A DNA stretch of 32,136 nt from a virus, in the IMG/VR virus record IMGVR_UViG_3300023210_000130, positions 1-32,136 of that record. One strand, given 5' to 3'. The notes beneath the pieces are model-generated. The model had not been told where the DNA came from and ran no database searches. It saw only the letters and a list, made by a program, of their open reading frames with translations. Positions 22,362 through 31,157 of the stretch are shown here, in pieces. Each line of letters begins with the position of its first letter. The stretch's first letter is position 1. A program made the position numbers and the translations under genes.

Positions 22362-24301
22362 TGGCACAAATAAAATATATAACATCAGCGGCATTTAGAA
22401 ACACATTTTTTGATGATACTGGATTGCCTCTTATAGATGGGTTTTTGTATTCATATAAAGATTCTGATCATTCTTGTCTAAAGGCAGTATATAAAACAAA
22501 TGAAATAGTTTCACCTGCAACAGAGCCGGTGGCATATGCAAATCCAATAGAATTAACTTCTGGCGGTAGCGTTCCCGTTCCTGGACCTATATTTTTTGCC
22601 GATGATGAACCTTATTTCTTAGAATTAAGAGATGTTAATGACGACATTATTGACACTCAAGATAGCTGGCCTCCAACAACTGATGGCCCAACACCTCCGG
22701 CTGATGAAATTGATGTTACTAACTTTATTGCTAACAGTGATTTTACGGAGGTAATAAAGCATCGGTTTGAAGGCGCCGAGCTAGGAATATCCCCGGTTAA
22801 AATATCTTTTCCTGAGTGGTATTTTATTAGAAGTAATACAAACGCTACGATGGATGTTAGATTTGAAAAGTTTTTGTTGGGTCAAACTGATGTTCCAAAC
22901 GATCCGTATGGATATATCAAGCATGAAACTACTGTTGTAAATGGGGGTGGGGAGACTTTTAAGGATATTTATTTCGTAATAAAGGACGTAAGAAGTTTTG
23001 AAAATACGCAGATAAGCTTTGCATTTTATGGTCGAAGCGATCAATCAAATACAATTGAAATTATTGCTAATCAAAACTTTGGTGCTTCAGGATCTGCATC
23101 TGTAGAGACAAATCTTGGATCATTCCCATTAACAAATGATTGGGTTCAATATTTAAGTACAGAATTAATACCAAGCATTGCAGGGAAAACCATTGATCCT
23201 GAGAGAGGTCAGTTAGAGATTAAATTTAGAATGCCTCTTAATGTTGTTTGTGAAGTTGAATTAACACATGTTCAGTTAAACAAGGGTGATGATCTTTTAG
23301 AATATCAATATCTTCCAGAGCAATATGCAAATGGTAAAAGTTTAAGTATAGAAACCCCAGCAAGGCCAACTGATCTATTTTATGATATTGACGGAACACC
23401 AATTGGATACGATTGGAAATCAATGTACACCACAGATCAAGGAATAGTATGGGTTCCTGGTGAAGCTCCGGCAGGAGCGCAATTACTATGGCCTACTGAA
23501 GATGCCCCTAATTATTGGTTAAGTGCTTGTCAAGACACAACTGATGCTGATCATAACTTTGCTATAACAGCTGCATACCCTAGATTATTTGCAATTCTCG
23601 GTGAGGACTATGGTAAGAGATACACGAGCAGCACCATAGTGACAGATACCGTAACTGTTACAAACTTAGAGGATGGTGTTGTTGTTGATGCTATTGATGT
23701 AAATTCTGGATTTACAATTAATGTTACCCAACAAGGAACGGCATCTCTTCCAGAGATATTTACAGTTCAGTGCTTAGCTGCATCAGCATTAACTGAAGGA
23801 ACATACTTTACTTTATCAAGCATTAATCCAATAGGACCAGTAACAAATAACTTCGCAATATATATCAGAAAAAATAATTCAGGACTGCCTCCAATTGGGC
23901 TAGGAGCAACAAGATTAATTCAATTAGATATTGATAGTACTGATACTGCTGATGATGTTGCTCTTAAGCTAGATGCAATTATGAATCCACTATCATTTGC
24001 AATTGTTGAATGGAATGGGTATTTCCCTCGCGGATGGGCTAATGAATCAACCAGAGATCCTGATCGCGCAACAAGAACAGATAGGGGGGATGGAACTGTC
24101 GGAGATAATGTTGGTACACGTCAGCCTGGTGAGATCAAGTCTCATCAGCATGGGATACCATTTGTTACATCAGTACAAAACTTGAGTGGAGGAACAGGGT
24201 CGCAAGGAGTATTTACTGGAGCTGACGATATAACGCGGGCTACTGGTGGAAATGAAACAAGACCAGTAAACAAATATACACACTTTATAATTAAATATTA
24301 G
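22361..24301 (+). CDS. Tail fibre with virion-binding head and collar-type tip
   Basis: This 646-aa protein has several modules. Residues 1-110 (AAFRNTFFDDTGLPLIDG, then SGGSVPVPGPIFFADD) resemble virion-binding domains like that of the P22 tailspike. About 115-320 form a beta-sandwich like carbohydrate-binding modules (FIANSDFTEV, ISFAFYGRSD). The C-terminus, from PRGWANESTRDPDRATR to GGNETRPVNKYTHFIIKY, is a typical phage collar or fibre tip with SHQHG. It probably contacts the host surface. Confidence 0.75.
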   Translation: MAQIKYITSAAFRNTFFDDTGLPLIDGFLYSYKDSDHSCLKAVYKTNEIVSPATEPVAYANPIELTSGGSVPVPGPIFFADDEPYFLELRDVNDDIIDTQDSWPPTTDGPTPPADEIDVTNFIANSDFTEVIKHRFEGAELGISPVKISFPEWYFIRSNTNATMDVRFEKFLLGQTDVPNDPYGYIKHETTVVNGGGETFKDIYFVIKDVRSFENTQISFAFYGRSDQSNTIEIIANQNFGASGSASVETNLGSFPLTNDWVQYLSTELIPSIAGKTIDPERGQLEIKFRMPLNVVCEVELTHVQLNKGDDLLEYQYLPEQYANGKSLSIETPARPTDLFYDIDGTPIGYDWKSMYTTDQGIVWVPGEAPAGAQLLWPTEDAPNYWLSACQDTTDADHNFAITAAYPRLFAILGEDYGKRYTSSTIVTDTVTVTNLEDGVVVDAIDVNSGFTINVTQQGTASLPEIFTVQCLAASALTEGTYFTLSSINPIGPVTNNFAIYIRKNNSGLPPIGLGATRLIQLDIDSTDTADDVALKLDAIMNPLSFAIVEWNGYFPRGWANESTRDPDRATRTDRGDGTVGDNVGTRQPGEIKSHQHGIPFVTSVQNLSGGTGSQGVFTGADDITRATGGNETRPVNKYTHFIIKY

Positions 24302-24311
24302 GAGAATAAAA

Positions 24312-24629
24312 ATGGCAGCAAATAAATTAGATCCTCAAACAGGCAATAATGATATAGGGCTTTATTTTACAAGATCAAGACGAGTTGTTGTAGATGCTCC
24401 TTTTGGCGAATTAGCTACATGGATTAAGGCTGGAACAGCTGGTGTTGTAGTTTATAGAAACTCACTTACTGGCGAAGAAGGCTTATGGAATCTTGAAGCT
24501 GGTGAAACAGCTCCAATAGCATGCACTAAAATATTAGCAAGCGCAACTATTGATGGATTGTCAGAAACAACAACAGCAGGAAATATGTTTTGGGCCACCT
24601 CGGGTAAAGTTGTTGGTAAAGCAAGATGA
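24312..24629 (+). CDS. 105-aa protein of the tail-fibre cluster
   Basis: The protein is beta-rich (RSRRVVVDAPFGELATWIKAG, then VVVYRNSLTGEEGLWNL) with no membrane segment. Its location and composition suggest a small virion protein, such as a fibre base or decoration protein. AGGAGAATAAAA precedes the ATG, the same leader as before the gene at 27404. Confidence 0.65.
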   Translation: MAANKLDPQTGNNDIGLYFTRSRRVVVDAPFGELATWIKAGTAGVVVYRNSLTGEEGLWNLEAGETAPIACTKILASATIDGLSETTTAGNMFWATSGKVVGKAR

Positions 24630-24769
24630 GATCACCATTAAAATATTATGAAATGATAGCTAAGGCTTTTCAGCACATCTATCAAAATATATTTAAAATA
24701 ACTGAGAGTGGCGACAATAAGATAACTGAAGACGGTGACACAAAAATAACTGAAGATTCAGATAATTAA
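24626..24769 (+). CDS. 47-aa protein with ITED-type repeats
   Basis: The start overlaps the previous stop as ATGA. After a helical opening (MRSPLKYYEMIAKAFQ) the protein has three copies of an eight-residue unit, KITESGDN, KITEDGDT and KITEDSDN. Each unit could form a beta strand with a turn, as in short fibre-associated repeats. It may be a connector or chaperone for the next fibre. Small but well framed. Confidence 0.6.
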   Translation: MRSPLKYYEMIAKAFQHIYQNIFKITESGDNKITEDGDTKITEDSDN

Positions 24770-24780
24770 GGGGAATTAGT

Positions 24781-27393
24781 ATGGCAAATAAAAAAACAAG
24801 TCAATATGATGCAGTTCCAGCAGGATCAATTGCCTCATCTTGGATATATGATATATCTGCTGCTGGAGTTAAAAACTATAAAGGAACCCATGCAGAAGTA
24901 TCGCAAAATGTTGCTGAGGAAACAATAACAGGTTTAACAACAACCTCTTCAAACATTATTGGAGCTATTAATGAGTTAGTTGGCCCAGCAGGATTGTGGG
25001 AGCAGAAAACAGGTTATATAGTTCCCATTACTGGATCAAATGAAATTGGAAAAACAGCAGATAGAATTCCTGCTATATGGTCTGATGACATTAAATCAAC
25101 TGCTGGAAATATAGCGGATGTTTCGTTTAGTGGGGCGTTTATAGATTTTGATACAGCTCCAGCTGCAATAGTTAAATTCAGCACGGTTAATGGAGTTCAA
25201 TTTGGATCAGGTCAAAACATAAATGAAATCGTAACATCAATAGATTTAAGCTCAACTAATAAGCAATCCCCAACAGCAAAGGCAGTTTTTGATGCTATCG
25301 GGGGTGAAGATTTATGGGATGAGGAGGGGGACAACCTAGTAACTCATACCTTAGGAAGAAATATTGTAACAGATGGTGATGGGGGAGGTGCAATAGCTAA
25401 TATTAATGATGTAACAGATTATTCACTTAATATTAATGTTGGAACATTAGGGCTAACAGTAACGGATATAGAGTATGATCCAACATCCCCTGGAGCATTA
25501 TCCGCAACAGTCGGTGAAGCATGGCAAAGTTTTACGCCTACAAAAGACATATGGTGCCCAGGAATCGCTATACGAGCAGCCATTGGTGGTCAAAACGGAA
25601 CATTTAGAATTTACGAAGGTGAGGGTATAGCTGGAACCAAGCTGTATGAAAGCGACAACATAAGCATACCCATTAGTGGTATGAATGATGTGCCTTTTGC
25701 TAGACGTATATTTATGACTTCAGGATCTAAATACACGTGGTCTTTTGAAAGATCCAGCGGAGGCTATAATTTAAGACAAAAAGTAGGGTATGCCGGTGGA
25801 ACAAATAACGCTGGAACAGATTTTTTGTTTAAGATATATGAGGATGATGGCATAGGATTTAAGGTAGATAATTCTACTGCTGAAATAACTGCAGAAAAAA
25901 TAGCTTTAGCAAGTGGTATAGTTCAAGTTGATGCTGCAGGACTTTTAAGTTCTAGCACTGATTTGCCTAATGGCACAACATCTACAACACAAACATTTGG
26001 AGACAACACCACTAAAAATGCTACTACTGCATTTGTACAAAGTGCGGTTTCATCTTCAGCGTCTGGTGAGAAAGATGTTATAACCGTGGGTTCTGATGGT
26101 CAAGTAAGTTTCCCAGGAGTTTTATCACAAACACCTTCTAACACAGACACTATGTTTGCTGTGGTCGGTTCTGCTATTTTTGATTATGGAAATGCATTTA
26201 CTGTTAGCGGAACAAGTCTTACATGGCTGGATCCTGATGGCACAACATTAAAAACAACAGATAGATTTTATGTAATCTATGATTACGATCTTAGTGCATC
26301 AGGGTCATTAGACCAAATTCAATTCTTAACTAGCTCTAAAGCTGGTGATGATTTGAATAATGGTAAATCAATTGAAAAACCATTCTTAGATCTTAATAAA
26401 CTATTAACTGAAGCAAACCTAGTAGCTTCTTCAGGAACACCTTATAAAGCTCAAGTATTAGATGGGGGAAGTTATACTCCTGGAGCAGCTCCAGTAGGTT
26501 CTGGAGTTAGATTGCATATGGAGTCATCCAAACTTAACGGCGGACTTGTTGTTTCAGATGATTCAGAAGTTCATTTTAATAATTTAACTCTTGGATTAGC
26601 TGGAACTGGGTTTTATTTAGATGAAAGCGGAACATCAGTTATTAATGGTAATAGAGGTTTGAACTCTGCTGCAAATCCATCATTTATTATTGCAGATAAT
26701 GGCGGAACAGTTTTTGCCAACATGCATGAAGTTGATATGGATGTATCTGGTGGTAAAACATTTGATCTAACTAATAGCTCAAGCCTACATATGTTCTGTA
26801 ACAAATATACTTCTGGTCAAGCTTCAAGTGTTGACGCTACATCAGTTGCTTATATTGCTACACCAAGCGCAATGTATAAAGATGATGTTAAGATAATTGA
26901 CACTGAAACTGGATATTTTAGAGATAATACAAAGCCAGGATTTAAAGCAATAGTTAACTCAGATCATGTTGATGTCACTGGAGATGCTACACCTTATCCA
27001 GTTGTTTATCAAAATGATTCTACTAGTGGGTTCTTTGATTTATTTGGTAATTATAATAATACAACAGGTAAATATACCGCTTCTGTAGATCAATTATTTT
27101 GCTGTGGTGCGGCTAATTTGCTTGGTGGTGGTATCGTAACAGCTCATTCTATAGCCCAGATATTTGTACATAAAAATAGTGGTGGGGCTGAAATAAGCAG
27201 GTATTCATATTCAAGCATATCACCATTTACAATACTTGATAGCACAAGTAACTATATTGCGGATGGATCAACTACATTTAAGATGAGTTTAAGAGATACG
27301 GTGGAATGTATTGTTATAGGTTCAAATAGCGGAAAATCAATTGATGTGAAAACAAATAGTCAGTTTTGGGGCTATGTAGAAACAGCATTATAG
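24781..27393 (+). CDS. Large tail fibre or tailspike with beta-helix
   Basis: This 870-aa protein has an N-terminal part (MANKKTSQYDAVPAGS, then TTTSSNIIGAINELV) typical of fibre stalks. A beta-sandwich lies at about 235-360 (EAWQSFTPTKDIW, FERSSGGYNL). A TKNATTAFVQSAV motif lies near 410. A right-handed beta-helix opens at about 515 with GDDLNNGKSIEKPFLDLN. The C-terminal 110 residues form a separate domain (GFFDLFGNYNNTTGK). Such helices bind or cleave host polysaccharide; catalytic residues could not be assigned. GGGGA is upstream of the ATG. Confidence 0.75.
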   Translation: MANKKTSQYDAVPAGSIASSWIYDISAAGVKNYKGTHAEVSQNVAEETITGLTTTSSNIIGAINELVGPAGLWEQKTGYIVPITGSNEIGKTADRIPAIWSDDIKSTAGNIADVSFSGAFIDFDTAPAAIVKFSTVNGVQFGSGQNINEIVTSIDLSSTNKQSPTAKAVFDAIGGEDLWDEEGDNLVTHTLGRNIVTDGDGGGAIANINDVTDYSLNINVGTLGLTVTDIEYDPTSPGALSATVGEAWQSFTPTKDIWCPGIAIRAAIGGQNGTFRIYEGEGIAGTKLYESDNISIPISGMNDVPFARRIFMTSGSKYTWSFERSSGGYNLRQKVGYAGGTNNAGTDFLFKIYEDDGIGFKVDNSTAEITAEKIALASGIVQVDAAGLLSSSTDLPNGTTSTTQTFGDNTTKNATTAFVQSAVSSSASGEKDVITVGSDGQVSFPGVLSQTPSNTDTMFAVVGSAIFDYGNAFTVSGTSLTWLDPDGTTLKTTDRFYVIYDYDLSASGSLDQIQFLTSSKAGDDLNNGKSIEKPFLDLNKLLTEANLVASSGTPYKAQVLDGGSYTPGAAPVGSGVRLHMESSKLNGGLVVSDDSEVHFNNLTLGLAGTGFYLDESGTSVINGNRGLNSAANPSFIIADNGGTVFANMHEVDMDVSGGKTFDLTNSSSLHMFCNKYTSGQASSVDATSVAYIATPSAMYKDDVKIIDTETGYFRDNTKPGFKAIVNSDHVDVTGDATPYPVVYQNDSTSGFFDLFGNYNNTTGKYTASVDQLFCCGAANLLGGGIVTAHSIAQIFVHKNSGGAEISRYSYSSISPFTILDSTSNYIADGSTTFKMSLRDTVECIVIGSNSGKSIDVKTNSQFWGYVETAL

Positions 27394-27403
27394 GAGAATA
27401 AAA

Positions 27404-28879
27404 ATGAGTACAAAAATAAGACCAGATTTATTAGAGATTTCAACAGGAGCTTCTGATAATGATACAGTTACCACCAAAGGATATGTAGATGATAATGCAG
27501 GGGGCCAATGGGCAAGAGATACAGCAACCATTCCAGGCACGCCATTTTTAAAGCCTGCAACTGCTGGGGATCAAGTTGGTGCGCTAGCAAATTCTATATC
27601 AAAAGGGTATTTTACAGAAGTACATACAAATGAATTTTTTCACGATAGCTTTGCATTTATTGATTTTGAATCTACAAGTTTATCTCCAACATGGAGATTT
27701 AGAAGCTCATCAGGGAATGTTGGTATAATAAGAAACAACTTTAATGATGCTTTTTATTTTGAATCATCTTTAAATAACATTCAGTTTAATGTTCCTACTG
27801 CAAAGCAGTTTGAATGGTCGGTAAACAATGTTGATACAATGATTTTTGATGGGGATAAGCTAACTATTAGTGATGGTGAGATTGATATTGATCTTACTAC
27901 AAGTACTACTGCAAGTGACACTATTTTTGTAGATACGACCCTAGATGGAGATATTGATCAAGTTACGGGTGTGCATTCAAAAATAACTGGTGATGAGTGG
28001 TTAACTTCAGGCAGAAGAGCTGCTGCATTTACCGCGACTTTACTTGGCAATAGTAATGATGCCAATGGAGATTATATTGCATATGATTCTCCTGACTTTA
28101 ATGATGGTGGTGGTTCAACTGAAGGCCATGGATTAGAAGTTGGTCTAAATTATACTTATGCGTTGTCGGCTAAATCAGGAGATATTAGGTTTGTTGATTA
28201 TGATGCTGTTGTAGAAAGTAAAAGATCTGCTGCTGGTGATGGTGATGAATTAACATTACGCGCAGGAAGTGGGGTAACAGCTAACTTTAGCGGTGCAAAT
28301 ATAAATATTGAAGCTGGAAGAAAGGCTGCTTCAGGATCAGGAACAGATGGTGATATAAATTTTGGTAATTTTACAGCATCAACCGCATACGGAAAAATAA
28401 ATGAAACTCTTCTGGAGACTTCAGGATACATTAATCAGGCAGGTATCTATGGCGGAGTACATGTTCATGATGGATCTACATCTCAGAACATAGCTACTGG
28501 AGCAACATACGTTAAGATGACAGCATTTGCTGATAATGAGCCAAGCTCTAATGTAACTAGTGATGCCACAAATGATAAGATAACAATAACTCAAACAGGA
28601 AGATATAGGGTTGAAGGAAGCTTTTCTTTTTCATCAGATACGTCAAATGTAGTGTTCTTTGGGTCACCATTTTTAAATGCGGTAGAGCAAGATAATATTC
28701 ATTTTAACAGAAAGGTTGCAACTGCAGGTGATGTTGGAAATGCTGGTTTTACTGGGATTATAGATGTGACAAGGGTTCCTGTAGATTTGGATTTTAGAAT
28801 GAGGCATGATAACGCTGGGACAGTTGCACCAACAATTACATATGCAAACATGAATGTTTCGTATTTAGGTGCTACTTAA
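27404..28879 (+). CDS. Tail fibre with C1q-like receptor-binding end
   Basis: This 491-aa protein opens with IRPDLLEISTGASDND and VTTKGYVDDNAGG, the stalk motif of many trimeric fibres. A beta-rich middle follows. Its last 130 residues (ATYVKMTAFADNEPSS, GRYRVEGSFSFSSDT, FRMRHDNAGT) have the pattern of a C1q/TNF-like jelly roll, a common trimeric tip for host binding. AGGAGAATAAAA precedes the start. It is the last gene of the virion block and is followed by a terminator-promoter overlap. Confidence 0.72.
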   Translation: MSTKIRPDLLEISTGASDNDTVTTKGYVDDNAGGQWARDTATIPGTPFLKPATAGDQVGALANSISKGYFTEVHTNEFFHDSFAFIDFESTSLSPTWRFRSSSGNVGIIRNNFNDAFYFESSLNNIQFNVPTAKQFEWSVNNVDTMIFDGDKLTISDGEIDIDLTTSTTASDTIFVDTTLDGDIDQVTGVHSKITGDEWLTSGRRAAAFTATLLGNSNDANGDYIAYDSPDFNDGGGSTEGHGLEVGLNYTYALSAKSGDIRFVDYDAVVESKRSAAGDGDELTLRAGSGVTANFSGANINIEAGRKAASGSGTDGDINFGNFTASTAYGKINETLLETSGYINQAGIYGGVHVHDGSTSQNIATGATYVKMTAFADNEPSSNVTSDATNDKITITQTGRYRVEGSFSFSSDTSNVVFFGSPFLNAVEQDNIHFNRKVATAGDVGNAGFTGIIDVTRVPVDLDFRMRHDNAGTVAPTITYANMNVSYLGAT

Positions 28880-28904
28880 CATTTAATTAAATACATGATA
28901 TAAT
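28876..28904 (+). promoter_or_regulatory. Promoter before the lysis region
   Basis: TTAACA (28876-28881) and a perfect TATAAT (28899-28904) are 17 bases apart. The -35 box overlaps the stop of the fibre gene. Transcription would start near 28911, inside the terminator loop described next. Confidence 0.6.
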
Positions 28905-28938
28905 GCTCTTTTTATTAAGTTAGAAGGGGCATTTTTTT
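28903..28938 (+). terminator. Terminator of the virion operon overlapping the lysis promoter
   Basis: ATGCTC (28903-28908) pairs with GGGCAT (28927-28932) with one G-U pair, followed by a run of seven T ending at the ATG of the next gene. The left arm lies upstream of the predicted start of the promoter, so RNA from that promoter cannot form the stem. Confidence 0.55.
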
Positions 28939-29130
28939 ATGAAATATGAAATAAGCATAGAATTATTAAACTCAGTTTTGAATGTTATTTGTAAATCAAG
29001 AAATTCCGGGTTAAATTATCATGAGTTGGACGTTCTTGTGGGACATCTAAGGAATTTACCGGATGTTGATGGGTTATCTAAAGAAAAAACTATTAAGAAA
29101 GATGCACCAAGTGAGGCGCTTAAATCTTAA
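28939..29130 (+). CDS. 63-aa protein of unknown function, first gene of the lysis region
   Basis: The protein reads MKYEISIELLNSVLNVI and ends KKDAPSEALKS. It is mostly helical and soluble. AAGGGG lies about nine bases before the ATG, across the T run. It precedes the endolysin gene by six bases. No domain is recognised. Confidence 0.6.
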   Translation: MKYEISIELLNSVLNVICKSRNSGLNYHELDVLVGHLRNLPDVDGLSKEKTIKKDAPSEALKS

Positions 29131-29136
29131 ATCATT

Positions 29137-29550
29137 ATGTTTAGCTTTAGCAATATATCAAAAGAAAGATTGCTTTCGTGTCATAGAGATTTGCAAGTAT
29201 TATTTGATTATGTAATTACTCATTATGATTGCTCAGTTATTTGTGGGCATAGAGAGGAAGACGCTCAAAATAAAGCTTTTAAAGAAGGGAATAGCACTTT
29301 AACTTTCCCTAAATCAAAGCATAACTCCATTCCATCAATAGCAGTTGATGTTGCACCTTACCCAATAGATTGGGATGATTTAAAGAGGTTTTATAGTTTT
29401 GGCGGGTTTGTTACCGGGGTAGCTCAGTCGTTTTTTGACAGTGGGGTTATGGATTATAGGATTAGGTGGGGTGGTGATTGGGATGGCGATTTTGATTTCA
29501 AAGACCAAAGATTTAATGATTTACCACATTTTGAATTAATAGGAGTTTAG
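29137..29550 (+). CDS. Endolysin, M15-type L-alanyl-D-glutamate or D-Ala-D-Ala peptidase
   Basis: This 137-aa zinc peptidase should cut peptidoglycan peptides at lysis. The M15 zinc site is visible as SKHN with H62, AVDVAP with D71, and DLPHFEL with H131. GHREEDAQNKAFKEG and RWGGDWDGD are typical of the phage T5-like endolysin family. There is no signal peptide, so a holin must let it reach the wall. No ribosome-binding site is clear upstream; translation may depend on the preceding gene. Confidence 0.88.
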   Translation: MFSFSNISKERLLSCHRDLQVLFDYVITHYDCSVICGHREEDAQNKAFKEGNSTLTFPKSKHNSIPSIAVDVAPYPIDWDDLKRFYSFGGFVTGVAQSFFDSGVMDYRIRWGGDWDGDFDFKDQRFNDLPHFELIGV

Positions 29551-29551
29551 C

Positions 29552-29938
29552 ATGTTATTAGATTTGGCAGCCTCAGCACTAGGGTTTGTAGTTCCTCCAG
29601 TATTTGATTTCTTAAAGAAAAAATTCCTAGGTCCTGATGAAGATACCCCGGAAGCAACGCTATCAAGTTTAGCAACAACTAAACCGGAAATAATGCCGCA
29701 ATTTGTTGACTCACAATGTAAGCTTTACGATGCTAAAACAAGGTTCTTTAATCGAGATGTTGTAGGAGAGGTTAGCCTATGGGTGCGTAATCTTAGAAGC
29801 GTTATAAGACCACTGTTTGTTATCTATACGATATTATTTACAATAGCAGCCACTTATTTTGGATGGCATACGGATCAATACATTAAAACTATAATGGAAA
29901 TAAATGCTACATCTTGGTTTAGCAGTAGATTTCTATAA
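29552..29938 (+). CDS. Probable holin, 3-TM type
   Basis: This 128-aa protein has an N-terminal hydrophobic segment (LLDLAASALGFVVPPVF), a charged middle and a strong membrane helix at about 87-108 (VIRPLFVIYTILFTIAATYF). It ends with SWFSSRFL. The RSVIRPLF entry and WF-x-x-R end fit the GTA/3-TM holin family found beside endolysins. It would permeabilise the inner membrane. AGGAG lies upstream, and the start is one base after the endolysin stop. Confidence 0.7.
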   Translation: MLLDLAASALGFVVPPVFDFLKKKFLGPDEDTPEATLSSLATTKPEIMPQFVDSQCKLYDAKTRFFNRDVVGEVSLWVRNLRSVIRPLFVIYTILFTIAATYFGWHTDQYIKTIMEINATSWFSSRFL

Positions 29939-29946
29939 TGTGAGAC

Positions 29947-29960
29947 ATCTCTTAAGAGAT
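29947..29960. promoter_or_regulatory. 14-bp perfect palindrome after the holin gene
   Basis: ATCTCTTAAGAGAT is a perfect palindrome eight bases after the holin stop. It lacks a T run and has no loop, so it is more like a protein-binding site than a terminator. The next gene starts 68 bases downstream. Confidence 0.4.
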
Positions 29961-30028
29961 ATGTTATAGTCTTATATTAATGTTTAAAGTAAAATGGATC
30001 CTCAAAATTAAATTAACGAGGAATATAT

Positions 30029-30418
30029 ATGATAAAAAAAGATAGGTTTTTAAAGAATTGTTTAATAGCTTTAGCAGCAGCAGGAATATTTTTATTTTTT
30101 GGATTTTTAATGCCTGAAATGAAAGAAAAAACCCAAGCTTTTCTAGAGTTACTATTTGGGTTTGCTACTTTATTTTCTATAGCAGTAAGTGAAGTAAATT
30201 GTGCAATTCTATGTAATTCTTTTGCTAGAAAGCTTGGTATAGTGTCAATAATTACAGGTGTAGCTGGTGTAATAATGTATACGTTATATTTATATTGTAA
30301 TTATGGCGCTAAACATCCTCATATATCAGCTATAGGGTTTGATGTATTTACAATAGCATGTATGTTACAGATATTATTTTTAACTAAAAAGCTTAGGGAA
30401 AAAAATGACGACTCCTGA
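30029..30418 (+). CDS. Four-helix membrane protein of the lysis region
   Basis: This 129-aa protein has predicted membrane helices at about 10-28, 38-60, 68-90 and 100-118 and a charged tail (KKLREKNDDS). ACGAGG lies upstream. It may be a second holin, an antiholin or an exclusion protein. The overlap with the next gene shows that they are expressed together. Confidence 0.65.
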   Translation: MIKKDRFLKNCLIALAAAGIFLFFGFLMPEMKEKTQAFLELLFGFATLFSIAVSEVNCAILCNSFARKLGIVSIITGVAGVIMYTLYLYCNYGAKHPHISAIGFDVFTIACMLQILFLTKKLREKNDDS

Positions 30419-30671
30419 AACATTTTTTAATTTATTATGGGCTGGAATGATAGGTGTTTTAACCTGGGTCTGTAAGATTATGTTTCAAAAGATTCAAAGC
30501 ACTGCCTCCCGAGAAGAGTTAAAAGAGGGATTGGATAAGTTAGACTTAAGATTAAAAGAAAGAATAGATGATAAATTAAAGTATTCTATCGGTCTTGTAC
30601 ATCAAACACTAGAAATAATACAGAATGATATATCTGAAATAAAAGGTATGCATAAAGACGGAAAACAGTAG
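30405..30671 (+). CDS. Membrane-anchored coiled-coil protein of the lysis region
   Basis: This 88-aa protein has one N-terminal membrane helix (about 7-26) followed by a long charged coiled coil (SREELKEGLDKLDLRLKE through DISEIKG). This is the shape of an inner-membrane spanin or holin-associated protein. No lipoprotein partner (o-spanin) was found nested or downstream, so the spanin role is uncertain. It overlaps the four-helix gene by 14 bases. Confidence 0.6.
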   Translation: MTTPETFFNLLWAGMIGVLTWVCKIMFQKIQSTASREELKEGLDKLDLRLKERIDDKLKYSIGLVHQTLEIIQNDISEIKGMHKDGKQ

Positions 30672-30741
30672 CAAAAATATCGTAAGACAATTTATTGGTA
30701 AATATCGCACAAATAAAACCTTTAATAATCCACAATAATGA

Positions 30742-30763
30742 TTTATAATATATTTATTATAAA
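30742..30763. promoter_or_regulatory. Palindromic operator over the -10 box of the secreted protein gene
   Basis: TTTATAATA (30742-30750) is perfectly inverted at 30755-30763 around TATT. It contains TATAAT (30744-30749); the matching -35 (TTTAAT at 30721-30726) is weak. A dimeric regulator bound here would block the promoter of the gene at 30777. Confidence 0.5.
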
Positions 30764-30776
30764 TACGAGGTGACTT

Positions 30777-31157
30777 ATGCGCAAAATTATATTTACATTT
30801 TTTCTTTTTATTAGCTCTTATTGTCTTGCTAATACGTATATACATATAAATGATGGTAGGCATCAGATAGTCCGCCCTGGAAGCATAGAAATTAGCGCTG
30901 ATTCAGTTGATAAGAATGATTTACCTATAATAGTTTGTAGCATTACTGACTTTAAGGGAGCGCTTTCTCAAGAATGGATTCAGTGGCATGTTAGGGTGAA
31001 TAACAATACATATGAGTATTTAGTTGATAGAAAAATGTTTACAACATCAATGTTTTCTACTGGCGGAAAAGGATTTTATCATCTAGAGGCTTACCCAGCA
31101 TGGATTTTGCCTCATGGTAGCGCCGATGCTGTATATGTTGAGTGCGTAACGCATTAG
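30777..31157 (+). CDS. Secreted protein of unknown function, possible moron
   Basis: This 126-aa protein has a clear signal peptide (MRKIIFTFFLFISSYCLA, cut likely before N19). The mature part, about 108 aa, is beta-rich (YIHINDGRHQIVRPGSIEI, QWHVRVNNNTYEYL) with two cysteines (C54, C123) that could pair in the periplasm. It has its own palindrome-covered promoter and a GAGGTG ribosome-binding site. This layout, at the edge of the late region, fits a host-modifying accessory gene. No family is recognised. Confidence 0.7.
   Translation: MRKIIFTFFLFISSYCLANTYIHINDGRHQIVRPGSIEISADSVDKNDLPIIVCSITDFKGALSQEWIQWHVRVNNNTYEYLVDRKMFTTSMFSTGGKGFYHLEAYPAWILPHGSADAVYVECVTH

Noticed and set aside
30672-30776. 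An o-spanin gene after the coiled-coil membrane protein
   Set aside because: No frame with a lipobox was found there; the stretch holds only the palindrome and promoter of the secreted protein.
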